From positions 1-39,420 of IMG/VR virus record IMGVR_UViG_3300043437_000144: 39,420 bases of DNA; one strand, 5' to 3'. The DNA comes from a virus. Shown here one piece after another: positions 9,687-16,056 of the stretch (positions are counted from its first letter, which is position 1; each line of letters opens with the position of its first letter). The notes beneath the pieces were generated by a model. That model saw only the letters and a program-made list of their open reading frames with translations, made no database searches and was not told the DNA's origin. The translations under genes were made by a program, and so were the position numbers.

Positions 9687-10106
9687 ATGAAAACGACTAC
9701 ATTACTATATTCCGTGACTACTCTCTGTGCTTTCTTGGGTACTTATTTCTTTAATTTAGGTGCTGATAATGCTGAACAGTATTTAACTGTTGTGGCTGTT
9801 GTGTTTATTGATGGTTTCTTTGGTGTGTGGGCTGGCACTAAACTAGAAGGATTTGAAACCCGTAAAGCTATTCGTGTAGTACAAACTGCCGTAACTTGGG
9901 TTATCTTACTTACAGGAGTTCTTATGATTGAGAAAAGTTTTCAAGGTACGTCTTGGTTAAGCGAAACTCTTGTAGCTCCATTTGTTACTTTCCAATTAGT
10001 GAGCGCAGTAAAGAATGCTGCTCGTGCTGGATTAATAAAAAACGATCTTCTTCAATACTTATTAGAGAAGATAGATAAACATAAAGTAAATGCAAGAAAA
10101 AAATAA
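9687..10106 (+). CDS. Holin-like small membrane protein
   Basis: A 139-residue protein with three or four hydrophobic segments (about residues 8-25, 31-50, 70-92, 100-115) and a basic C-terminal tail (HKVNARKK). The segment FIDGFFGVWAGTKLEGFETRK resembles the D-x-x-x-G-x-x-A-x-K signature of holin family 4-type proteins. It is followed, with a 17-nt overlap, by a membrane-anchored coiled-coil protein, the usual neighbourhood of phage lysis cassettes. No endolysin is seen in this window, so it may lie elsewhere. Holin is likely but other small inner-membrane roles are possible. Confidence 0.6.
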   Translation: MKTTTLLYSVTTLCAFLGTYFFNLGADNAEQYLTVVAVVFIDGFFGVWAGTKLEGFETRKAIRVVQTAVTWVILLTGVLMIEKSFQGTSWLSETLVAPFVTFQLVSAVKNAARAGLIKNDLLQYLLEKIDKHKVNARKK

Positions 10107-10428
10107 CACACTACAAGGGGCACTTATACTGCTCCTTCTTTTATTTGTAGGCTATCTAATTACAGATAAGTTTTTATTTCAAGCTAGTCAAGGTGCTGAG
10201 AATACTCGATTGATTCATTACTTGGATTCTATTAACCAGAAAAATGAATTGCTTTATGCTAAAGTAGATTCTCTTCAGACAGTAAAAACTAACCTATACA
10301 AGGAATACACTAAAGTAAAACTTAAATATGACACTATTCAGATTGCTATTGATAGTATGCCTGATCTTGAAGGCACAAAGCTCCTACTCTCAATCAGTAG
10401 ACAGCTTACCGCTAAAGGAATTGAATAA
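10090..10428 (+). CDS. Membrane-anchored coiled-coil protein, i-spanin-like
   Basis: A 112-residue protein. Residues 10-30 form one strongly hydrophobic N-terminal segment (GALILLLLLFVGYLI); the rest is polar, helical and heptad-like, as in Rz-type inner-membrane spanin subunits. It overlaps the holin-like gene by 17 nt, and a second protein gene starts inside its 3' end in another frame, the hallmark layout of Rz/Rz1 pairs. The assignment rests on topology and synteny; these proteins do not share conserved sequence. Confidence 0.5.
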   Translation: MQEKNNTLQGALILLLLLFVGYLITDKFLFQASQGAENTRLIHYLDSINQKNELLYAKVDSLQTVKTNLYKEYTKVKLKYDTIQIAIDSMPDLEGTKLLLSISRQLTAKGIE

Positions 10429-10681
10429 AGAGTTCCTTAAAGGGATACAAGCTAGGGAGCGTGTCGTTGCGCTTAATAAGATTAGACACACCGATAGTTT
10501 AATCATTAAGAATTATAAAGACTCTATAGTTCCAAACTTACAAGTAGCATTAGATACTACTGAAGTAGAGCTAGTTAAGTATTATAAACTCTATGATGAG
10601 AGCCAGCAAAAAGTATGTTTTTATAAAAAAGGATTCTTTGCTTCTCTTGCATTAGTTGTTTTATTAATAATTTTTAATTAG
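10328..10681 (+). CDS. Exported protein with C-terminal anchor, overlapping spanin-like partner
   Basis: A 117-residue protein whose only Met start (10328) lies 101 nt inside the upstream gene, in a different frame. The N-terminus is a Sec signal peptide (MTLFRLLLIVCLIL, then SSYSQS, a typical Bacteroidota cleavage site before Q/S). The middle is helical and charged. Residues about 101-117 form a terminal membrane segment (FFASLALVVLLIIFN). Exported N-terminus plus C-terminal anchor is the layout of unimolecular spanins, but no clear lipobox is present (IVC at 9-11 is poor). Either an o-spanin-like partner of the upstream gene or a u-spanin-like protein. Ends in TAG, so TAG is a stop here. 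Confidence 0.5.
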   Translation: MTLFRLLLIVCLILKAQSSYSQSVDSLPLKELNKEFLKGIQARERVVALNKIRHTDSLIIKNYKDSIVPNLQVALDTTEVELVKYYKLYDESQQKVCFYKKGFFASLALVVLLIIFN

Positions 10682-10718
10682 ATTTGACTTTAACATTATA
10701 AGTTAAGGTATTCAATCT

Positions 10719-10988
10719 ATGACTTTACATGAGCTTGAATTAGAAATTAACCAGTTTTTCTTAGATTCTGAGAAAGAAGCTGATGGAAATGGTCGCACAT
10801 TAGGAGTATATCCTAATGCTGTTATTCTGACTCAAGAACATTACAAAGAGTTCTTAAGAGAGTTATTTAAAACCCAGGGAGATGCTGAAGTTCCAGACGG
10901 AGTATTGATATCTTCTATTTGTGGGTTAAAAGTAATTTTCTCTGAAGATGTAGAGAAACCTAAAGTTGTAAGAATAACTCGGGGATGA
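10719..10988 (+). CDS. Hypothetical protein overlapping the tmRNA 5' end
   Basis: An 89-residue soluble protein with an acidic helical N-terminus and a C-terminal block VLISSICGLKVIFSEDV that looks like a strand-turn-strand motif seen in small phage proteins of unknown function. Its stop codon (TGA, 10986-10988) lies inside the first 8 nt of the tmRNA gene, so processing of the tmRNA 5' end would cut the message at its stop codon. No function assigned. Confidence 0.6.
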   Translation: MTLHELELEINQFFLDSEKEADGNGRTLGVYPNAVILTQEHYKEFLRELFKTQGDAEVPDGVLISSICGLKVIFSEDVEKPKVVRITRG

Positions 10989-11330
10989 ATTGGAATCGAC
11001 AGGATTGATTGGGTTTAATGTTCACGCAGAGAGATGGTACTGTTCTCTATAATCACGTATCAGAAAATTAAACGGCAACGTTGAAAAATCAAGCATGACT
11101 TTTGAAGATGCAATCTCTTTCGTGAACGAATACGAGATGGCGGCCTAAGTCAAGGGGTAGTCATACCTTGCAACAGAAACTGGCAATTAGGTTTCCTGGC
11201 TTTCGTAAAACCAGGTGGTGGAATCTGACTTCGGTCAACCCTTACGGTGCAAAGTTTACTTAGTACTAAGCGTGTAAAGGACATTAGATTGCGACTTTCT
11301 CTGGACGGGGCTTCGATGCCCCCATCTCCA
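10981..11330 (+). ncRNA. ssrA: Transfer-messenger RNA (tmRNA)
   Basis: The 5' end GGGGATGAATTGG followed by TCGACAGG matches the conserved tmRNA tRNA-like D region. The 3' end CATCTCC (11323-11329) pairs with GGGGATG (10981-10987) to give a 7-bp acceptor stem with a G3-U70 wobble, the alanine identity element. The discriminator is A (11330), but the next bases are CAA, so CCA is not encoded. The T-arm GGGGC-TTCGAT-GCCCC pairs fully but leaves a 6-nt loop instead of 7. An internal tag frame ends in Ala-Ala-stop. tmRNA with SmpB rescues stalled ribosomes by trans-translation. No smpB gene is seen here, so host SmpB would be used. Confidence 0.93.
11074..11148 (+). other. tmRNA tag-peptide reading frame
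   Basis: An open frame inside the tmRNA ends GAG ATG GCG GCC TAA, giving a tail NEYEMAA that resembles the proteolysis tag ending (YALAA) of bacterial tmRNAs. If the resume codon is GGC at 11074, the tag has 24 residues (starting GNVEKS), longer than the usual 8-15. The exact resume codon is inferred; a later start in the same frame would shorten the tag. Confidence 0.65.
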
Positions 11331-11338
11331 CAAACAAA

Positions 11339-11363
11339 AAACCCAGCTTATTAGGCTGGGTTT
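11339..11363. terminator. Bidirectional intrinsic terminator between convergent arms
   Basis: AAACCCAGC (11339-11347) pairs with GCTGGGTTT (11355-11363) around a 7-nt loop. On the - strand it is followed by a strong U-tract (TTTTTTGTTTG); on the + strand only by TTTCTCGTTTC. It therefore ends the - strand arm firmly and probably also the + strand late arm and tmRNA precursor. Confidence 0.85.
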
Positions 11364-11383
11364 CTCGTTTCATATGGTAATGG

Positions 11384-11707
11384 TTAGATTTTTGGTCCGC
11401 CAGTTAGTTCATAGAACTTAGCAATCTCATCAGGATTAGTAAGATTAGCTACAATAGGCTCAGAAGTAATTTCAAACTTCTTTACCTTAACAGGAACACG
11501 CTGCTTAGTTACAGGATCAATCTTAAACTCATATTCAACTGGGTTAAGTTTATCAGAGTTGTGGGCTAGCACAACAGATAAACCTTCTTTGGTTGGATAA
11601 GTCATAATAACTTTATCTAAATCAAAGGAGTAACCTTTTTCAATGATGAGTTCCATCTCATCTTCATGCTCTTGCTTTTTTCTTTCGGTGTAATAAAATA
11701 AGTTCAT
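11384..11707 (-). CDS. Hypothetical protein
   Basis: A 107-residue soluble protein, last gene of the long - strand unit, 20 nt before the terminator hairpin. The N-terminal 25 residues are charged and helical (ERKKQEHEDEMEL); the rest alternates strands and lysine-rich turns. One nucleotide separates it from the upstream membrane-protein gene, so the two are surely co-transcribed. No family recognised. Confidence 0.6.
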   Translation of the reverse strand: MNLFYYTERKKQEHEDEMELIIEKGYSFDLDKVIMTYPTKEGLSVVLAHNSDKLNPVEYEFKIDPVTKQRVPVKVKKFEITSEPIVANLTNPDEIAKFYELTGGPKI

Positions 11708-11708
11708 T

Positions 11709-12020
11709 TTAATTATTTTTAGTTGCTTTAGTTGCTTTTGTAGGTTTACTCTTTTGGGTTACGGCATCTGTAATCTGATCATTAATTGCAGATATTAGAC
11801 CTTTTTTCTCCAACAAAGATATTTGCATATACTCTTCATTTAATAATCTAAGCTTATCGTTAGTTACTCGATTAGCTTTAGTTTCAATAAAGAGCTCCTT
11901 TGTAATTTTAATTTGTTCTTTCTGAATCTCATTCTGATCTTCTAGTGCATAAGCTATCTTAAAAAGCCCTGCGACAATAAAGAAAGAACATAATACGATG
12001 ACGACAAGTGCAGTTACCAT
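11709..12020 (-). CDS. Small membrane-anchored coiled-coil protein
   Basis: A 103-residue protein. Residues 2-25 are a single N-terminal hydrophobic segment (VTALVVIVLCSFFIVAGLF), followed by a polar helical region likely to be a coiled coil, and a Lys/Thr-rich tail (KPTKATKATKNN). It overlaps the upstream GroES-like gene by 7 nt. The topology suggests an inner-membrane anchor with its tail on one face of the membrane. Function unknown. Confidence 0.6.
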   Translation of the reverse strand: MVTALVVIVLCSFFIVAGLFKIAYALEDQNEIQKEQIKITKELFIETKANRVTNDKLRLLNEEYMQISLLEKKGLISAINDQITDAVTQKSKPTKATKATKNN

Positions 12021-12298
12021 ATAAGTGCAATATCCATAGCACGCACCATAATCTTGATTTCTCCATCAAAATCTACAACTTCAGCCATAGCTAATGTGCT
12101 GGGTGAAACATAAACTGAATCTCCAACTTGGATATCAGTAACTTCATCGCCTACTGCAAAGACGTTCAACTTAGCGTGACGCTTAGTTTCTTCCTCAATG
12201 ATTTGGCGTTTAACTTCTTCAGATAGTTCTAGTGCAAACTCTCTGTACTCAGGCTGGTCTAATAAGACTCTACTGCCTCTTAATTTTTTCATGCTCAT
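12014..12298 (-). CDS. GroES-like co-chaperonin
   Basis: A 94-residue protein close to the length of GroES (about 97) and T4 gp31 (about 111). Segments align with the GroES fold in order: N-terminal KKLRGSRVLLDQPE (RVLV-type strand), then VFAVGDEV (VxAVG), then DIQVGDSVYV (xVKVGDxV), and a C-terminal strand IMVRAMDIALIW matching the xIMxExDILAI ending. The helix-rich stretch at residues 20-42 lies where the mobile loop would be and is divergent. Phage co-chaperonins replace host GroES so that GroEL can fold large capsid proteins. An alternative ATG two codons in is equally possible. Family call by pattern, not by search. Confidence 0.65.
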   Translation of the reverse strand: MSMKKLRGSRVLLDQPEYREFALELSEEVKRQIIEEETKRHAKLNVFAVGDEVTDIQVGDSVYVSPSTLAMAEVVDFDGEIKIMVRAMDIALIW

Positions 12299-12299
12299 A

Positions 12300-12737
12300 T
12301 TAGTATAGGGTTGGTTTTTTATTAATCTTAGATACTTCTATATCACAGTTTTGGAGTAAGTTAATTCCTGACTTATCTCTGTAGTCTTGTAAATAGTACA
12401 CTTTCTTGATTCCACTCTGTATAATTAACTTGGCACATTCTAGGCAACAGGAGTGCGTTAAATACATTGTCGCTCCCTCCGTGCTAATTGGTGACTTACA
12501 AGCTTTTGTGATAGCATTAGACTCTGCGTGAAGTACGTAAGCATAAGTTACATCATTCTCTTCACACTTATTAGGCGTTCCAGAAGGAGTGCCATTGTAT
12601 CCGTAGGAAATAATATTTCCATCTTTTACAATAACAGCTCCTACTTGTAAACGCTTACAGTAAGATTCTTTAGCGACTCTTTCTGCTATGTCTAAATACA
12701 GGTTTAGTTTCTTTTCTGCGTGTGTGGGTTTTCGCAT
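12300..12737 (-). CDS. Deoxycytidylate (dCMP) deaminase
   Basis: A 145-residue cytidine-deaminase-fold enzyme that converts dCMP to dUMP, the substrate of thymidylate synthase. Zinc site: H70-A71-E72 (HAESNAI) with C98 and C101 (SCCLEC, where the usual motif is PCxxC, so the proline is a cysteine here). The GATMYLTHS strand and QSGIKKVYY segment match T4-type dCMP deaminases. It overlaps the upstream gene by 34 nt and is followed directly by the GroES-like gene. Works with ThyX, encoded 21 kb away in the same arm, to supply dTMP. Confidence 0.9.
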   Translation of the reverse strand: MRKPTHAEKKLNLYLDIAERVAKESYCKRLQVGAVIVKDGNIISYGYNGTPSGTPNKCEENDVTYAYVLHAESNAITKACKSPISTEGATMYLTHSCCLECAKLIIQSGIKKVYYLQDYRDKSGINLLQNCDIEVSKINKKPTLY

Positions 12738-13159
12738 AGGTTGTATCTATAAATCTCTTTTGAGTAATCGAGTGTAAAATTAAAGTTTACAATTGGTAAT
12801 ATACACAGTGCGTCAGAAGAAAAATCATTAAAGATATTAGCTTTAAAGTTCCTTAAATCATTTTTATAGGCTAGGCCTACTTTAAACACTAACATTCTTT
12901 GATTTTCATTAAGCTCATACCAATCAGTAAAAGACTTAAAGTTAGTAATTACTTTTTCTAACTGTGTATAATACTTGCTTTTTGTATTAAATAGAAAGAA
13001 CAAGCAATCTTCATGTTTACATCGATATCCATAATCATCTAGATAACTGTTTACTAAACCTCCGTGAGCCAAAAAAGACAAACTTTCTGGCTTAAAAATA
13101 AAAGTGTTTAATAGTTTAGTAGTTAGATTAAATTCTTGAATTTTCGTACTAGGTTCCAT
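12704..13159 (-). CDS. Hypothetical protein
   Basis: A 151-residue protein rich in Phe, Tyr and Asn, with one CKHEDC cysteine/histidine cluster (about residues 47-52) that could bind metal. No known family. It starts just past the end of the PD-(D/E)XK nuclease gene and overlaps the deaminase gene by 34 nt at its 3' end. A promoter-like site lies just upstream. Confidence 0.6.
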   Translation of the reverse strand: MEPSTKIQEFNLTTKLLNTFIFKPESLSFLAHGGLVNSYLDDYGYRCKHEDCLFFLFNTKSKYYTQLEKVITNFKSFTDWYELNENQRMLVFKVGLAYKNDLRNFKANIFNDFSSDALCILPIVNFNFTLDYSKEIYRYNLCENPHTQKRN

Positions 13160-13162
13160 CTG

Positions 13163-14146
13163 TTATATTGTAGGCAAAATTATATCTCGAACTCCATTAT
13201 TCAAATAGTCTTCCATTTTATATTGCCACAAATCATTCTCCATATGCCACTTTAATCGGTTAATGGCTTGGTGAAATCCTTCGTACTCTCTACTTACCAT
13301 TTTACCACCATATTTACCAAAAGCTATAATCTTTTTATCTGCTTTAAATACAAGTGGATTCTCTGGTCTAGTTTGATTTATTACAATGAACTTAAAGTCA
13401 CCTATGTAATCAAAATCAAAAGTATCTTTAGAGTCTCCTAGAAGTAATCCTTCCATATAGAAAGCTGCCTGGAAATCATAGCGTAAAGTCCAAAAGTTAG
13501 CTATCCAATTATCGATTTGATAGTTGGTTGTTTTAATATCAATAGGATGAGCTGTGCGCGTTTCTTTATCAATAACAAGTAAATCTAGTAGGCCCTTGCA
13601 TTTAGTGCCCTCATACTCAAAATAAATGGGTACTTGGTAGTAAACTTGGTATCTATCAGTGTCTCTAAAATACTTAGCAGTAAAAGGATGTGTAAGAAGA
13701 GTTTCTTTTGCTACTTGAATCTGTGTGAATTGTTGTGGGGTAATAACTGTTTTACCTTCACCAGCTAACAAATCATTAAAGTAAGTAGCACCTTCTGTTT
13801 TAAATCTTTCTTTTACTTTTTCTAAAGTGTCTCTTTTAAACCCTGCCTCTTGGTAGGCTAGCTCTTCCGCATCTTCGTTGTTACGATAAACAAATAGATT
13901 CCAAACATAATCTCCCATCTGTCCTGTAGGTCTTTCTACCGAAGCAATATGGAAGTTATCAAAGAAAGCATCTTCGTTTTGAGTTAAAAGAATATCTACA
14001 CCATCTCCTATGGCAATATTTACTTTAGGCTCATCTTCCTCTGAATCGTCTTTTTGTTCTATGTAAGCATTAGGACTTCTTAAAATTTTCTTTAAGCGAC
14101 TCTGACTAATTGCGTTTGAGTCTAGGTATTGTTCGTCTGTTATCAT
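13163..14146 (-). CDS. PD-(D/E)XK nuclease, RecE/RecB-like phage exonuclease
   Basis: A 327-residue protein. After an N-terminal SQSRLKK segment typical of phage PDDEXK nucleases (S-x-S-x-L), the catalytic core shows GIGDGVD-like residues near 46, then KGLLDLLVID (active-site Asp near residue 187) and PIDIKTT (D-x-K near 201-203), followed by a helix with Q..AFYMEG, the usual nuclease motif order. Such enzymes resect double-stranded ends for phage recombination, and the Sak4-like, NinB-like and NinG genes in this arm supply partners. It overlaps the next gene by 4 nt upstream. Confidence 0.85.
   Translation of the reverse strand: MITDEQYLDSNAISQSRLKKILRSPNAYIEQKDDSEEDEPKVNIAIGDGVDILLTQNEDAFFDNFHIASVERPTGQMGDYVWNLFVYRNNEDAEELAYQEAGFKRDTLEKVKERFKTEGATYFNDLLAGEGKTVITPQQFTQIQVAKETLLTHPFTAKYFRDTDRYQVYYQVPIYFEYEGTKCKGLLDLLVIDKETRTAHPIDIKTTNYQIDNWIANFWTLRYDFQAAFYMEGLLLGDSKDTFDFDYIGDFKFIVINQTRPENPLVFKADKKIIAFGKYGGKMVSREYEGFHQAINRLKWHMENDLWQYKMEDYLNNGVRDIILPTI
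13175..13205 (-). promoter_or_regulatory. Internal Bacteroidota-type promoter (TTTG-N19-TAATTTTG)
   Basis: On the - strand TTTG (13205-13202) and TAATTTTG (13182-13175) are separated by exactly 19 nt, a full match to the -33/-7 consensus of Bacteroidota. It lies in the last codons of the nuclease gene and points at the gene starting at 13159. It could give extra expression of the deaminase and GroES-like genes. A chance match inside coding sequence is possible. Confidence 0.45.
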
Positions 14147-14316
14147 TTTAATTTGTATTTAAAGGTAATTACAAACCACAACCAACCAAAGTAGATTGTG
14201 GCATCTTGGTTATTTGTCTGTGACCAAGCAAATAAAGGGAAAAAATAAAAAAATACATAAGGATAATCTCTCTGTCCTTCCGTATTCTTATAGAAGTTTT
14301 TAAACTGCACCTTCAT
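14143..14316 (-). CDS. Small membrane protein
   Basis: A 57-residue protein from the ATG at 14316, one base after the stop of the preceding gene; an in-frame ATG at 14337 would add 7 residues but overlaps that gene. Two hydrophobic aromatic segments (YVFFYFFPLFAW and IYFGWLWFVITF) suggest two membrane passes. The stop overlaps the nuclease start by 4 nt. Function unknown. Confidence 0.5.
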   Translation of the reverse strand: MKVQFKNFYKNTEGQRDYPYVFFYFFPLFAWSQTNNQDATIYFGWLWFVITFKYKLK

Positions 14317-14317
14317 C

Positions 14318-14686
14318 TTATTTATATCTATCGTCAAAGTGTGGTTTTTCGCGCATGATATACTCTAAGAACATGGCATTGCACATTACGTGAGAGATGT
14401 GTCGACAACCTGACTCAGGGTCTACGTCTTCCCCACGTAAGAAAGCAAATAGATGCCTCATTAAAGATTCAGTAACTTGAGTTACAGGCATACCTTTTTT
14501 CCAATTATGAGGTGCGTACTTGGTTGCTCCGTACTCTAATACTTTAACTAGTCCTTGGAGTGATTCATAATCTACTAGTGACCACTGTAACTTCCCTTCA
14601 TTATAACGAAGGGCTTGTTTGTCTCTGTCAATTAATGCTTGTTCAAAAGCATCAATTGCTTTTTCATTCTGTTGGTTTTCGTTCAT
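14318..14686 (-). CDS. DUF5664-family dATP/dGTP diphosphohydrolase
   Basis: A 122-residue protein from ATG 14686 (an upstream in-frame ATG at 14722 overlaps the neighbour more deeply). The family signature is clear: KLQWSLVDYE, then VLEYGATKYAPHNWKKG, then SLMRHLFAFLRGEDVDPESG and RHISHVMCNA. These are the conserved blocks of the MazG-like DUF5664 domain, annotated as dATP/dGTP diphosphohydrolase. It would trim the purine deoxynucleotide pool. It lies in the nucleotide and recombination segment, near the nuclease and the NinB-like gene. Confidence 0.85.
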   Translation of the reverse strand: MNENQQNEKAIDAFEQALIDRDKQALRYNEGKLQWSLVDYESLQGLVKVLEYGATKYAPHNWKKGMPVTQVTESLMRHLFAFLRGEDVDPESGCRHISHVMCNAMFLEYIMREKPHFDDRYK

Positions 14687-15137
14687 ATTCAATTTCTTTG
14701 GTTGGTTCTGGAATCTCGACATCGAGCATATCTCTGCCGAAGTTAATTACATCTTCAATAAATTTATGTACTTCATTCTTCTTAGCTTTAGATAAAGACA
14801 TGGGTACTTTCTTAAACTCTCCTTCAAAGAGAATCTCTTCGTAAAGGAATAAGCTTTTAAGGATAGTCATAACATCATCCTTAGTCATGGTTGTACCTTC
14901 TAGTTCTTCGAGTCTTTCCTTAATAATAGGAAGCACAATACCGAAGAAGTACGCAAGTTGTGGAATCGTCTTCTTAGAGTCGACTCTTGTAATACAAACC
15001 TCAACATCTATCTCTGGATCACCCATCATTAACTCTAAATAGTAGGACTGAAGTAGGTCTCTATCTATTTTAAGATGAATAGTGCCATCAATGTTGTGGC
15101 TTAATCTACCTGGTAAATAAATTCTATTTAGTGACAT
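14664..15137 (-). CDS. NinB-like recombination protein (tentative)
   Basis: A 157-residue protein. An N-terminal beta region is followed by a helical block with KKTIPQLAYFFGIVLPIIKE, then DVMTILKSLFL, and SLSKAKKNEVHKFIEDVINFG ending in a DVEIPEP tail. This succession resembles the R-x-x-PQ-x-x-Y-W-x-x-V-x-P pattern of NinB/Orf-family phage single-strand-binding recombination mediators. It precedes the DUF5664 gene and overlaps it, and a NinG homologue is encoded 7 kb upstream. The family call is by pattern only; the aromatic after PQ-x-x is shifted. Confidence 0.5.
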   Translation of the reverse strand: MSLNRIYLPGRLSHNIDGTIHLKIDRDLLQSYYLELMMGDPEIDVEVCITRVDSKKTIPQLAYFFGIVLPIIKERLEELEGTTMTKDDVMTILKSLFLYEEILFEGEFKKVPMSLSKAKKNEVHKFIEDVINFGRDMLDVEIPEPTKEIEYERKPTE

Positions 15138-15414
15138 CTTGTTTTTCTAATTCTTCTAATAACTTAAATGCTAGTTCTTCTTCATTGTTTATTAAACTTT
15201 CGTCTCTTAATCTTCTTTTGAAAGATTCATCTATCTGTTTAATAAAGAATGAGTTAGCAGCCTTAGCATTATTTGCTGCTTTTTTAAGTTCTGGACTAAG
15301 AAACTCCTTAATCCATTGGTATTGGATATTGAGGGCCCGTGCTAATACATAGGCCCTTCTAATATCTTTTAATTTTTGTTCTTCAGTTAGCTTGCGGAGG
15401 TCGTTGTTGTTCAT
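15124..15414 (-). CDS. Hypothetical helical protein
   Basis: A 96-residue, highly charged, almost wholly helical protein (KLTEEQKLKDIRR at the start; EELAFKLLEELEKQ at the end). It starts 32 nt inside the upstream gene and overlaps the NinB-like gene by 14 nt, so it is tightly coupled to both. No family recognised. Confidence 0.55.
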   Translation of the reverse strand: MNNNDLRKLTEEQKLKDIRRAYVLARALNIQYQWIKEFLSPELKKAANNAKAANSFFIKQIDESFKRRLRDESLINNEEELAFKLLEELEKQDVTK

Positions 15415-16042
15415 ACGTATGGAAAGCTTCTTCTAGTTCTTTTCTTTCTTCTTCTGTAAGTTTCCAAATATCGTTATTAAATTCCTTAATAATATCATCC
15501 AAAGACTCATAAACTCCGTCATCTATATTACAAAGTACTTGGTCCCAGTAAGATTCTGGGTTATTCTTCTGCATAAAGTCTCCGTAGCTCATCTGCACAT
15601 CCATAATCTCACCCTTTTTATTAATCTCGAACTCACCTGCGAAATCCATTCCTGGTTCTTCGTAGTTACCTTCTCCTTTTAATTTGTAGTGTTTACAAAT
15701 CTTTTGGAATAAAGGAAGCATAGGACTCCATGCACTGTCTCCCTGTAATACTATCAATTCCTCTCCTTCATTATATTCCCAATTACATTCAAACCATTTA
15801 CTGCCATACTTTTCATAGACATCAAAATGATTGCTTAGGTCTGTAGGTTTCTTAAAAAGAAGCTTAGGAGCACTAGCAGAGTGTACCCAAAATGCTGTTT
15901 GGTACTTAGGAATTTCTTGCCCTTTGTCTGTGTACTCTTCTTTGAGAGCAGCATCTCTAAGTTTAGTTAATCTGTTATTTAGTTTTTTTATTTCTTTAGG
16001 ATCACCCCATAGAGTGATGTAGTTGTAACAATGATTTGCCAT
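15383..16042 (-). CDS. api92/YubB-type ferredoxin-like domain protein
   Basis: A 219-residue protein starting MANHCYNYITLWGD, with later YGSKWFECNW, WSPMLPLF and EEPGMDFAGEF. These blocks in this order are typical of the phage api92-like family with the YubB/DUF1281 ferredoxin-like domain (N-W-C/C-x-N start, a G-x-K-W-D-like block, an A-W-S-P-P-like block and an E-x-G-x-D-F block). Despite the name it has no iron-sulphur cysteines. The family is common on phages and plasmids and its role is unknown. The acidic C-terminal 40 residues are an extension. Confidence 0.75.
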   Translation of the reverse strand: MANHCYNYITLWGDPKEIKKLNNRLTKLRDAALKEEYTDKGQEIPKYQTAFWVHSASAPKLLFKKPTDLSNHFDVYEKYGSKWFECNWEYNEGEELIVLQGDSAWSPMLPLFQKICKHYKLKGEGNYEEPGMDFAGEFEINKKGEIMDVQMSYGDFMQKNNPESYWDQVLCNIDDGVYESLDDIIKEFNNDIWKLTEEERKELEEAFHTYEQQRPPQAN

Positions 16043-16056
16043 AGTTTAATTTTAAT

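Noticed and set aside
10684-10701. TTGACT...TATAAG before the 89-residue gene as a sigma-70 promoter
   Set aside because: The spacing is only 7 nt, far from 17, and the host type does not use this consensus.
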